NCBI GenBank assembly: GCA_002898555.1
Contig: BEHR01000032.1
Span: 1-38,836 of the forward strand
Reading direction: 5' to 3'
From: a bacterium HR15
GTDB lineage: Bacteria; Armatimonadota; Fimbriimonadia; Fimbriimonadales; GBS-DC
Length of the DNA: 38,836 nucleotides
The position numbers and the translations under genes were made by a program. Of the stretch, positions 1 through 7,813 are shown one piece after another; position 1 is the stretch's first letter; every line of letters begins with the position of its first letter. The notes under the pieces are model-generated. The model did no database searches and had not been told where the DNA came from. It saw nothing but the letters and a program-made list of their open reading frames with translations.

Positions 1-138
1 CTGCGCTCAAAATTTTCTTCTCCGGGGTACCCGTCTGGGTCGGAGAAGAAAATTTTGGAGTACCCCAGAGAAAAAATTTTTCCTGAAATTTTTTCTCTGG
101 GGTACTCCGCGCAGCGGGGTCAGAGAAAAAATTTCAGG
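1..138. repeat. Nested palindromic element array at the left end
   Basis: Positions 9-56 are a 48-bp palindrome with AAAATTTT at both ends and arms CTTCTCC/GGAGAAG (flavour A). It sits in the loop of a second palindrome whose right arm (about 58-80) is seen and whose left arm lies outside the window. A complete flavour-C palindrome follows at 82-138, with 18-bp arms 82-99 and 121-138 that are perfectly complementary and a 21-nt loop. Positions 1-99 are an exact reverse complement of 38613-38711, so the contig ends inside inverted copies of the same array. The repeat probably stopped the assembly here. Confidence 0.9.
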
Positions 139-169
139 TGAACTGGTAGGAATCGCCCGCTGCGGAAGG

Positions 170-175
170 TATCTT
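170..175 (+). promoter_or_regulatory. -10 box (GGTATCTT) of the aspartyl protease gene
   Basis: TATCTT preceded by GG lies 7 nt before an in-frame ATG at 183. The predicted transcript would begin at or just before that ATG, which itself overlaps the GGAGGG ribosome binding site (185-190) of the ATG at 198. Either a leaderless start at 183 or an ultra-short leader with a Shine-Dalgarno start at 198 fits. No convincing -35 box is seen. Confidence 0.45.
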
Positions 176-197
176 ATAACCGATGGAGGGTTCAGCG

Positions 198-2153
198 ATG
201 CGATTACTATGCACTATGCGCCATGCGCTCTTCGTCCTTTCGCTGCTCGTCAGCGGATGGACCTATGCCGACCTGTCCACCGCCCGTGCCCGTTTTGAGC
301 ATGCACTCCAAGTACATGGAGGAGAGGCATTCGCCCAACTCGCCCAAAAAGGAGTGCGCCTCAATGTCGATGTGACCAGCGAGCGAGGCGGCAAGAGTGA
401 TGTCAAAATCACGCTCTACCGCAAGGGCGAAAAAGTACGCACCGACATCGAACGCGGCGGTGAGACCGAAATCGTCGGGTTTGATGGCAAAACAGGCTGG
501 CGCAAGCAGGGGTATCTGGTTGCCCGCATCGCACAGGAAGAGGTGCAGAGTCTTCTGGATGACCGCTATCATGACTTTCTCATGCTGCCCTTGCTTTACA
601 AAGACGCGACCCTGCTCGATGGCGCTGAGAGCAAGCTGCCCGATGGACGCAGCGGCTATCGCATCACCTTCCAACTGCCACGACTACCTCATCACACAAG
701 CCTGCCCAAAAAGCCCGAACGCAAAGTACATTGCTACCTCAACGAGCAAGATCAGGTCATCGGGCTGGAGTATGAAGCGGTGGACTACGAGACCGACGAG
801 CTGATGCGCGTCTTTGAAGCGTACCATAACTATCGGCAGGTCAAGACACCCGCGGGCGAGGTGCTGGTGCCGTTTGAGACCCGCCTCTTTGTGAATGGCG
901 CACAGGTGCGCAATCAATTCTTCACCGCGCTGGATGCCACGGGGGTGCCTGACTCGCTCTTTGAGCGACCCTCGTCCGAACCACCACCCATCGTGCGCGA
1001 CAAACTGCCCGCTAAAGTGCCTTTCCAGATGAAGCAGTTCTCTCTCTATGTGGAGGTCAAAATCAACGATAAGGGGCCCTACCTGATAATCTTCGATACA
1101 GGGGCGTCGCGCTCATGGATCGACACCAAAATTGCCAAAGAGGCAGGACTGGAGCGCATTCCCAAGACCGACCATGTGTTAGCGCTGGTCTACGGGTTGG
1201 TACCTGCTTATGGCGCGAAAGCCAAGAGTGTCAAGATTGGTGACGCCGAGATTAAGGATGTGGTGTTCTCGGTCGGTCCGCTCGATTACACCCCGCTGGG
1301 CGACGACGAAGTGGATGGGCGCAAGGTGATTGGGCTGCTCGGGCGCGAGATTATCTCCGCCTTTCAGATTACTATCGATTTCACCACGCGCACGATGACC
1401 TTCGAGCCACCCGATGCCGAGATGCCAAAAGGCGTGGTCATCCCCTTCGAGATGTTTGGCGACCACATCCTGGTCACGATGGGGGTGGGCGATAAGCAGC
1501 AGATACGAATGATTGTGGACACAGGGGCGGCTGCCAATTTAATGCCCCCCTCCTATGAACCCGACAAGTCCGTCTGCGTCTGGATGAAACTGGAAGACTG
1601 GTTCAAGCGGATGGGCGAGTTCTTTGAAGGGGATGAGTATGAGTTCATGACGGGCGATATGCGTGTGATGCGCCTGAACAAGATGACCCTGGGCGACTTG
1701 CGTTTCGGGCCGGTGTTCGCCTTTCAGAAGCCTGCCAGCACCGTCGCCTCCGACTCGGCACTGATGCGCAAAGGCAAGCATGGCTTGCTGGGCATCCCCA
1801 TCATGCGCCACTACAAAATCACCTTCAACTACTTCCGCGAGCAGATGGTGTGGCAACCGCACACGGAGCGCGAGCGCGCCGCCGATAACGCGGGCTACGG
1901 CATCCAGTGGCGTCGACAAGGGAAAGAGCTAATCATCCGCTGGGTGATGCCCCTCTCCGATGCCGACCTGGCAGGGGTCAAGGCAGGCGACCGCATCGTG
2001 CGGATCGATGGGCAATCGCCCACCAACTGGAGCGAGAAGCAGCTGGTGGATCGGCTGTTGAACACCAAGCCCGGACGCCCCCTGAAACTCACGGTGCAGC
2101 GCGGCAAGCAGCAGCTGGAGTTTAATCTGGTGGCGTTGAACTACGAGCTGTGA
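198..2153 (+). CDS. Secreted retropepsin-like aspartyl protease with C-terminal PDZ domain
   Basis: A predicted exported protease of 651 residues. The N-terminus (MRLLCTMRHALF then a hydrophobic stretch ending near WTYA) reads as a signal peptide. Residues of about 25-270 resemble the lipoprotein-sorting or DUF4292-type beta-rich fold. Two retropepsin-like domains follow, each with a DTGA catalytic motif (Asp300 in FDTGAS and Asp441 in VDTGAA), which could pair like the two lobes of pepsin. Residues of about 570-648 form a PDZ domain (DADLAGVKAGDRIVRIDG) for substrate or partner binding. The start at 198 has GGAGGG 7 nt upstream. An ATG at 183 overlaps that site and is the alternative. The substrate is unknown. 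The gene is separated from the next by 271 bp holding that gene's promoter. Confidence 0.8.
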   Translation: MRLLCTMRHALFVLSLLVSGWTYADLSTARARFEHALQVHGGEAFAQLAQKGVRLNVDVTSERGGKSDVKITLYRKGEKVRTDIERGGETEIVGFDGKTGWRKQGYLVARIAQEEVQSLLDDRYHDFLMLPLLYKDATLLDGAESKLPDGRSGYRITFQLPRLPHHTSLPKKPERKVHCYLNEQDQVIGLEYEAVDYETDELMRVFEAYHNYRQVKTPAGEVLVPFETRLFVNGAQVRNQFFTALDATGVPDSLFERPSSEPPPIVRDKLPAKVPFQMKQFSLYVEVKINDKGPYLIIFDTGASRSWIDTKIAKEAGLERIPKTDHVLALVYGLVPAYGAKAKSVKIGDAEIKDVVFSVGPLDYTPLGDDEVDGRKVIGLLGREIISAFQITIDFTTRTMTFEPPDAEMPKGVVIPFEMFGDHILVTMGVGDKQQIRMIVDTGAAANLMPPSYEPDKSVCVWMKLEDWFKRMGEFFEGDEYEFMTGDMRVMRLNKMTLGDLRFGPVFAFQKPASTVASDSALMRKGKHGLLGIPIMRHYKITFNYFREQMVWQPHTERERAADNAGYGIQWRRQGKELIIRWVMPLSDADLAGVKAGDRIVRIDGQSPTNWSEKQLVDRLLNTKPGRPLKLTVQRGKQQLEFNLVALNYEL

Positions 2154-2260
2154 GCCAGATGCTTCCCAGTGCCCGCGCTTGAGCAGTCAGACATCCTCGT
2201 GCGAAACCCTCCGCATCGCGCCCAAAACCCCGGAAAAGGGCAAACCGGGACTTTCGTCCC

Positions 2261-2289
2261 TTGCAATCCGCGAAAAAGTGTGATATAAT
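2261..2289 (+). promoter_or_regulatory. Sigma-70-type promoter of the secreted-protein operon
   Basis: TTGCAA (2261-2266), a 17-bp spacer, then a perfect TATAAT (2284-2289). This is the best -35/-10 pair in the window. A small hairpin, GGGAC-TTTC-GTCCC, ends just before the -35 box. Transcription should start near 2296, giving a leader of about 128 nt. In that leader GGGGCAG (2291-2297) can pair with CTGCCCC (2378-2384), and AATCGCCTCTGT occurs twice (about 2349 and 2365). Confidence 0.75.
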
Positions 2290-2424
2290 AGGGGCAGATG
2301 GTGATAAGGAAGGAACGCGCTGAGGTGAACGCGACTGAAACCCTTTCAAATCGCCTCTGTTGCTAATCGCCTCTGTGCTGCCCCACCTTGAACCCATCTC
2401 AATTTCATAGCAGGAGGTCAAGCG

Positions 2425-3768
2425 ATGCGATTGATGCTGAGTAGCATAGGGCTTTGTGCGTTGATGGCGCTTAGTTGCGCCCAGTCGTTCACCTATCAGG
2501 GGTTCTTAAAAGAGAGCGGAAACCCTGCGAACGGCACCTACCCGATGACTTTTCGGCTCTACAGCGCTCCCAGTGGCGGCTCTTTGATAGGGACCGTCGG
2601 ACCGGTATCGGTTTCGGTGTCCAATGGGCTGTTCACCCAAGTACTGAACTTCGGCAGCGTGTGGGACGGCTCGGACCGCTATCTGGAGATCCAGGTCGGT
2701 TCCACTGTGCTTTCGCCCCGGGTGAAAATCAATCCGACGCCGTATGCGAACACCGCCACGCAGATTAATCTGTTTCAAAGCGGTATAAGCAACGCCGACC
2801 GCATGGTGATTACCCACTCGCCCAGCTATCCGGACTGGGGCTTGATGTATCGCGACAGCGACGATAGCTTCCACTTTTTGAGAGGCGGCTTCTCGCAGGT
2901 GAGTATCGATCTCGTCAGTGGACGGCTGACCGCCCAAGCGTTTCAGTTGCCAACGGGTGCCGCGGCAGGACGCGTGCTGACCAGCGATGCCAGCGGCAAC
3001 GCCAGCTGGCAACCATTACCTACGGGCGCAAGCGTTTGGGCAGTGAACGGCGCAAACATCTACAACACGAACACGGGAAATGTCGGTATCGGCACCGCGA
3101 CCCTGATGACCGCACGCTTAAATGTAGCTACCGATAGTACTGTCGATAACGCCACACTACGTCTCCATGAAAACGCTGCGGACTTTGCGCGGTTGGAGTT
3201 CACGAACACGAACACCGCCCGTAAGTGGCACATTGCGGGGTTGATCGGCTCCACCCAAACGGGCGACCGCCTCAACTTCTGGAACAGTGCTGCAGGAGAC
3301 ATCATGAGCATTCGCGGCGACGGCACAGTGTCCGTGAGAGTGCTGGAAATCACGGGCGCGGACCTCGCCGAGAAGTTTCCCATCACAGACACAGTGGAAC
3401 CCGGCATGGTGGTGGAGATTGACCCCGACAATCCCGGACACCTGCGTAAGGCACAAGGCGCGTATAATAAGCGCGTCGTGGGCGTGGTCGCAGGGGCGAA
3501 CGGACTGTCCAAAGGCATTATCTTGGGCAATCTCGAAGGCGGCGAAAACCACACTCCCATCGCGATGAGCGGGCGTGTGTGGGTCTATGCCGACGCCACC
3601 AAACGCGCGATTGAACCCGGCGACTTCCTGACCACCGCCGATAAGCCCGGCTACGCGATGGCTGTGGACAACCTTGCTCAAGCACAAGGTGCGATTATCG
3701 GCAAAGCCATGACCCGCCTCGAAAAAGGCACAACGGGCATGGTACTGATACTCGTGAACTTGCAATAA
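2425..3768 (+). CDS. Secreted tail-fibre-like surface protein
   Basis: 447 residues with AGGAGG 7 nt before the start. Signal peptide MRLMLSSIGLCALMALSCAQ. Residues of about 20-115 form a beta-rich module (FTYQGFLKESGNP...MTFRLYS) common in secreted proteins of Armatimonadota and Planctomycetota. The middle carries phage-tail-fibre or adhesin-style repeats (GNVGIGTATL, ASWQPLPTG). The C-terminal third (ADLAEKFPITDTVEPGMVVEIDPDNP onward) resembles the globular tail of such fibres, ending in a compact beta domain. The likely role is a trimeric extracellular spike or adhesin. No enzyme motif is visible. It is followed after 12 bp by the metalloprotease gene, so the two are probably cotranscribed. 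Confidence 0.6.
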   Translation: MRLMLSSIGLCALMALSCAQSFTYQGFLKESGNPANGTYPMTFRLYSAPSGGSLIGTVGPVSVSVSNGLFTQVLNFGSVWDGSDRYLEIQVGSTVLSPRVKINPTPYANTATQINLFQSGISNADRMVITHSPSYPDWGLMYRDSDDSFHFLRGGFSQVSIDLVSGRLTAQAFQLPTGAAAGRVLTSDASGNASWQPLPTGASVWAVNGANIYNTNTGNVGIGTATLMTARLNVATDSTVDNATLRLHENAADFARLEFTNTNTARKWHIAGLIGSTQTGDRLNFWNSAAGDIMSIRGDGTVSVRVLEITGADLAEKFPITDTVEPGMVVEIDPDNPGHLRKAQGAYNKRVVGVVAGANGLSKGIILGNLEGGENHTPIAMSGRVWVYADATKRAIEPGDFLTTADKPGYAMAVDNLAQAQGAIIGKAMTRLEKGTTGMVLILVNLQ

Positions 3769-3780
3769 GGAGGCAGAGGG

Positions 3781-5403
3781 ATGCGAGCCATAGCAGGAGT
3801 TCTGGGGTTTATCCTGTTGCTGAGCGGCAGCACTTGGGGACAGGAAACCACGCCTTCGCAAACGCGCAACACTGCCCCCCGCCCTCTCTTTCGGCACATC
3901 AAACTGGCAAAACCGCCCGCCGATGCCGACCTGCGCGGGATGCTGGAGTATCAGCCCGTAAACATCCGCTGGGAAGTGCTCAACGCGCTTCAGGCAGGCA
4001 GCCGAGTGGAGTTGAACTTGTTCAAGAACTACAGTCTGATTGCCTACATCGAGCGAGTAGAGCGACGCAGCGAGCGAAGCGTTTCCTACTTCGGGAAAAT
4101 CGACGGTGTGCCCGACGGGTACAGCCATGTCATTCTAACCAACGAAGGCGAAGTGCTGCTGGCGACTATCTACAGTCCTCCATTGGGCATCGAATTCGGA
4201 GTGACCTCGCATCGAGAAGGGTATCACCTCGCCTATCGGGTAGACCCTACGGTGCGTGGCGGTTGCGGCACGAACACCGAGCAGACGCCCGAACCGAGCA
4301 GTGCCGAACCTGAGACGCCCAACGAATCGCAAACGGGTGGGGATTTCTCACCCGCTGGCGACTTCGAGCCTTCGGCATGCGTACAGCCGACCGCTACTGT
4401 CGATATAATGGTGGTCTATACACCTGCCGTACTCGCAGCTCGCGGTTCTTACAGTGGGGTTCGCGCTGCTGCCCAGCAGGGGGTGGATGTTTCCAATACC
4501 ATCTACCAGAACAGCCAGATCCCGTTGCGAGCGCGTCTCGTCCTGGTGGCTGAGGTGGACTATGACGAGAGCCGCGACACCTTCGAAACCCACCTGAATC
4601 GGCTGAGAAATAATGGCGACGGCTACATGGATATCGTCCACACATTGCGAGATATGCACCGTGCAGACGATGTCGTTCTATTTGTGGATGACAGCGATAA
4701 CGGAACTTTGTGTGGGCTAGCGTTTCCCAACCACGGTTGGACATGGGAAGGTCCTGTCGCTGATCGCGCTTTCTTCGTACTGAATCACAGCAATGGTTGC
4801 CTCGGCTTGTGGTGGCCCGCCTTCACGCACGAGTTGGGGCACAATCAGGGCTGTGCACATAACCGCGCGAATGCGGGTTGCTCGTGTGGGGTTCTCTGTT
4901 GGGAATGTGCGAACCGCTATGACTACTCCTATGGCTATCGTTTTCAGGGTACTGACGGGCAGCGCTATATCACGGTGATGTCTTACCCAAGCGATATGGG
5001 CGATTGCACAGGAAGTAACTATGTCGGTGCGCCGGTGATCCCTTACTTCTCTAATCCCAGCATTACCTATGCGGGTGTCGCAATTGGTCGTGCTGAGGGC
5101 GATGGGTGTGCCGCCGACAACGCGCGTACGATTCGCCAGACTTCACGGCGGCGCGAAGACTTCGCTCTATTGGACATCTGGGTGGACTTCAGCTACAGCG
5201 GTTCCCCAGAGAGAGGCACCTTCTCCTTCCCGTTCAACACCCTTGCGGAGGGAGCCGACGCCATAACGACCTTTGTGGACACCACCCTCATCCCGTTTCC
5301 AACACTCTACATTAAAGCAGGTTCCAGTAACGAGCGCCCACGCATCACGAAACGCATGCGTATCGAGGCATGTGGTGGTACGGTGCGCATCGGCGCGCCA
5401 TAG
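3781..5403 (+). CDS. Secreted reprolysin-like (M12) zinc metalloprotease
   Basis: 540 residues, with AAGGAGG upstream. A signal peptide (ending near STWGQ) is followed by a propeptide-like region to about residue 140 and a linker rich in Pro, Glu and Ser (TPEPSSAEPETPN). The catalytic domain spans about residues 150-455 and holds the metzincin zinc motif HELGHNQGCAH, with His350, Glu351, His354 and His360, and a Met-turn at Met400 (ITVMSY). Many cysteines suggest disulfides and extracellular function. The C-terminus (GTFSFPFNTLAEGADA...ITKRMRIEACGGTVRIG) looks like the first turns of a beta-helix and ends abruptly at IGAP, so a longer ancestral helix may have been lost. It lies in an operon between the fibre-like protein and the dockerin protein. 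The substrate is unknown. Confidence 0.85.
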   Translation: MRAIAGVLGFILLLSGSTWGQETTPSQTRNTAPRPLFRHIKLAKPPADADLRGMLEYQPVNIRWEVLNALQAGSRVELNLFKNYSLIAYIERVERRSERSVSYFGKIDGVPDGYSHVILTNEGEVLLATIYSPPLGIEFGVTSHREGYHLAYRVDPTVRGGCGTNTEQTPEPSSAEPETPNESQTGGDFSPAGDFEPSACVQPTATVDIMVVYTPAVLAARGSYSGVRAAAQQGVDVSNTIYQNSQIPLRARLVLVAEVDYDESRDTFETHLNRLRNNGDGYMDIVHTLRDMHRADDVVLFVDDSDNGTLCGLAFPNHGWTWEGPVADRAFFVLNHSNGCLGLWWPAFTHELGHNQGCAHNRANAGCSCGVLCWECANRYDYSYGYRFQGTDGQRYITVMSYPSDMGDCTGSNYVGAPVIPYFSNPSITYAGVAIGRAEGDGCAADNARTIRQTSRRREDFALLDIWVDFSYSGSPERGTFSFPFNTLAEGADAITTFVDTTLIPFPTLYIKAGSSNERPRITKRMRIEACGGTVRIGAP

Positions 5404-5406
5404 ATT

Positions 5407-5430
5407 AGGGCAGACCTCTGTATCTGCCCT
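5407..5430 (+). terminator. Hairpin after the metalloprotease gene
   Basis: AGGGCAGA (5407-5414) pairs with TCTGCCCT (5423-5430) over an 8-nt loop, four bases after the stop codon. No T-run follows, so it may be an attenuator or mRNA-stabilising hairpin rather than a full terminator. The sequence resembles the CTGCCCCTACACGCC interspersed repeat family seen at 17827. Confidence 0.4.
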
Positions 5431-5453
5431 GACTAAACGAAGGAGGCAAGACG

Positions 5454-5870
5454 ATGAGCAAACTGAGCAAACCGGTAGCTGCAGTAGCTGCCCTGCTGCT
5501 GAGCCTGCTGTGCGCCAACGCCCAATCGGGCGGCGGCTACGACCTAACTTGGTGGACGATTGACAGCGGCGGTATCACTTTCGCCACTGGCGGCACTTTC
5601 ACCCTCGGCGCTACCATCGGACAGCCCGATGCGAGCAACGCGCTCACTGGCGGCGCGTTCAGCCTCACGGGTGGCTTCTGGTTCACGCCCGCCTGCATCC
5701 CGACGAATGGGGATGTGGATGGCAACGGCTGCGTGGACGATGCTGACCTGTTGCAAGTGTTGTTTGCATTTGGGTCAACGGGTTCGAACCCAGCCGATGT
5801 GAACTGCGACAGTCTGGTGGATGATGCCGACCTGCTGATTGTGTTGTTCAACTTTGGCAGTGGCTGTTGA
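5454..5870 (+). CDS. Small secreted protein with dockerin-type calcium-binding repeats
   Basis: 138 residues with GAAGGAGG upstream. The signal peptide ends near CANAQS. Residues of about 25-80 (YDLTWWTIDSGG...SLTGGFWFTP) form a module common in Planctomycetota, Chloroflexota and Armatimonadota secreted proteins. The C-terminal 55 residues hold two dockerin-type loops, GDVDGNGCVDDADLL and ADVNCDSLVDDADLL, each with the DxDxxGxxDxxDL calcium pattern or a close variant. No cohesin partner lies in the window, so the cellulosome-type role is not implied. It is the last gene of the secreted operon and is followed by a strong hairpin. Confidence 0.75.
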   Translation: MSKLSKPVAAVAALLLSLLCANAQSGGGYDLTWWTIDSGGITFATGGTFTLGATIGQPDASNALTGGAFSLTGGFWFTPACIPTNGDVDGNGCVDDADLLQVLFAFGSTGSNPADVNCDSLVDDADLLIVLFNFGSGC

Positions 5871-5920
5871 AAGCGGGCAGGGGATGGGGTTGCAGCATTT
5901 CCTCCTTACCTGCCTTTGCC

Positions 5921-5957
5921 CGCCGGTAAGGGCGTGCCTGTCGCGCCCTTACCGGCG
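5921..5957. terminator. Bidirectional hairpin between convergent genes
   Basis: A perfect 14-bp stem, CGCCGGTAAGGGCG (5921-5934) with CGCCCTTACCGGCG (5944-5957), and a 9-nt loop. It lies 50 bp after the dockerin gene and its right arm overlaps the last codons and stop of the PBP2 gene, so the same palindrome could end transcription from both sides. The T-runs are weak. Confidence 0.6.
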
Positions 5958-7811
5958 TTGATCGGCAAAGCTGCTGTCTGACTGTTGAAAAAAGGTTTTG
6001 AGCCACTCGGCAGCGATAGGCACGGCGACCTCGCTGCCGTGCCCTGCTTCTTCTGCGATCACGCAGACCACCACACGCGGGTTTTCGGCGGGGGCGAACG
6101 CGATGAACCATGAGTGCGTTTTGCCCCCTTTGCGGAACTCGGCGGAACCTGTTTTGCCCGCCACCTGAACGCCGGCGATCCTGGCTCGCTGAGCCGTGCC
6201 CCGCTCCACTACGCGCACCATGCCTTCAATCACAGCATCCCAATGCGCAGGGGATGCTTGCACACGGTGGATAACCTCCGGCTGGGCATTGTACAGCACG
6301 CTGCCGTCTGGGGCGATAATCTGGCGCACCAGATGCGGACGGTAGATCACGCCCCGATTGGCGATGCCCATCGTCGCGACCGCCATCTGCAGCGGTGTGG
6401 TCAGCAGGTAGCCCTGTCCGATGCCGTAATTCAGCGTTTCACCGCCGAACCATGGCTGTTTGAAGGTCTGAAGTTTCCACTCAGGATCTGGAACCAGCCC
6501 ATGTCGTTCGTGGGGTAGGTCGATGCCGGTGGGTGCGCCCAGTCCAAACGCACGCGACCAGTGTGCCAGACGCTCCGGACCCAGCTTCTGCGCGGCAATA
6601 TAGTAAAAAGTGTCGCATGAAAGCGCGATGGAGTTGTAGAACTCCACATAGCCGTGCCGTCGCCAGCAGCGGAAAAACCGCCCGCCTGACTGATAGCCGC
6701 CGGGGCAGACGATGCTGGAGTAGGTGGTCAACACGCCTGTTTCTAATCCTGCCAGCGCGACGAACGGCTTGAAGGTGGAGCCGGGCGCATATGCTGACTG
6801 GATGACGCGATTATTGAGCGGAGCGCGTGGATCATTGAGAAGGGTACGCCAAATGTCTGCTGGAATACGCGGCACGAACAGATTGGGGTCAAACGCGGGG
6901 CAGCTGACGCAGGCAAGCACCTCCCCTGTGCGCGGGTCCAGCGCGACCAGCGCACCCACATGTCCCTGCAGCAATTCAAAGGCACGCTGCTGCAATTTGA
7001 GATCGAGGCTCAGCACCAGCCGTGCGCCCGGCACAGGCTCCAGCTGCTGCAAAGTGCGCACGCGCTTGCCCAGCGGGGTCACCTCCACCTGCTCGCCGCC
7101 AGGGAGTCCGTGCAGATAGCGTTCATATTCCCGCTCCAGTCCGTTTTTGCCCACGAAATCGGTGCCATCATACAGGGAGCGGACAGGGAGAGGTGATTCG
7201 CTATCTGCTACCTGCCACTCGCTACTTGCCTTCTGCCGATACGCCTTCAGTTCCTCCTCCGAGATCTGCCCCACATAGCCCACCACATGGGCGAACAGCT
7301 TGCCATAGGGATACCAGCGCATCGCCTGCAGCGAGACCTCCACTTCGGGCAGGTTATACTGGCTCTCCAGCAGGTCGACCGCCTCCTCGTAGGAAACCCC
7401 CTTCAGCACCACAAGCGGCACATAGGGGTTGATGCGCGGGTTCATCACCAACGCGCGCAGCTCATCGGGCGAGATTTTGAGACGGCTGGCGACAAGGGGA
7501 ATGCGCTGCGGGTTGCGCCGCAACTGATCGGGCAGCACACTGACCACGATCTGGGCGCGATTCGTGGCGAGGGTACTTCCTTGCCGGTCCACAATCAGCC
7601 CGCGTGGGGGCGGGATGCGTATCAGGCGTGTGCGCACCAGTTCGGCACGAGCGGTCAGCTCATCGCCGTGTAGCACCTGCAGATACCACAGACGAGCAAT
7701 CAGCACTAACAGGGCAAGCCCCGTCATGACCAGCAACCCATATTCGCGCGGCTGGATGGGGCGCCGATCCTCGGAACGGATGCCCAGATAGCGTTTCGGT
7801 CGAGTCAGCAT
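5949..7811 (-). CDS. mrdA: Penicillin-binding protein 2 (peptidoglycan DD-transpeptidase)
   Basis: 620 residues, close to the family norm. One membrane anchor at about residues 25-48, then the PBP dimerisation domain and the transpeptidase domain. The active-site motifs are STFK (nucleophile Ser345), SCD (398-400) and KTG (553-555). It crosslinks peptidoglycan during rod elongation, outside the membrane. It starts 2 bp after the upstream PBP gene stop, so the genes are translationally linked. Oddity: residues of about 194-205 (SSEWQVADSESP), just before the conserved GKNGLE segment, are extra relative to typical PBP2 and match an interspersed repeat (7198-7230). RodA and MreB are not in the window. 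Confidence 0.93.
   Translation of the reverse strand: MLTRPKRYLGIRSEDRRPIQPREYGLLVMTGLALLVLIARLWYLQVLHGDELTARAELVRTRLIRIPPPRGLIVDRQGSTLATNRAQIVVSVLPDQLRRNPQRIPLVASRLKISPDELRALVMNPRINPYVPLVVLKGVSYEEAVDLLESQYNLPEVEVSLQAMRWYPYGKLFAHVVGYVGQISEEELKAYRQKASSEWQVADSESPLPVRSLYDGTDFVGKNGLEREYERYLHGLPGGEQVEVTPLGKRVRTLQQLEPVPGARLVLSLDLKLQQRAFELLQGHVGALVALDPRTGEVLACVSCPAFDPNLFVPRIPADIWRTLLNDPRAPLNNRVIQSAYAPGSTFKPFVALAGLETGVLTTYSSIVCPGGYQSGGRFFRCWRRHGYVEFYNSIALSCDTFYYIAAQKLGPERLAHWSRAFGLGAPTGIDLPHERHGLVPDPEWKLQTFKQPWFGGETLNYGIGQGYLLTTPLQMAVATMGIANRGVIYRPHLVRQIIAPDGSVLYNAQPEVIHRVQASPAHWDAVIEGMVRVVERGTAQRARIAGVQVAGKTGSAEFRKGGKTHSWFIAFAPAENPRVVVCVIAEEAGHGSEVAVPIAAEWLKTFFQQSDSSFADQRR
7198..7230. repeat. Interspersed GAGTGGCA-type repeat inside the PBP2 gene
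   Basis: On the coding strand this reads GGCAAGTAGCGAGTGGCAGG and continues with GTAGCAGATAGCG. Related short blocks occur at 22345-22372 (just after hom), 26437-26453 and 26745-26775 (both within the HyuA-like gene). In coding copies it encodes (S/G)EWQ. It is a low-complexity repeat with a roughly 7-8 nt sub-period rather than a palindrome. Confidence 0.6.
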
Positions 7812-7813
7812 GG

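Noticed and set aside
1-138. CRISPR-like array from regular repeats at the ends
   Set aside because: The 105-bp units repeat in full without variable spacers, each unit is a nested palindrome, and no cas gene is present.
5772-5796. GGGTTCGAACCC, resembling a tRNA T-loop
   Set aside because: It lies within the dockerin repeats in an intact reading frame, and no acceptor or anticodon stem surrounds it.
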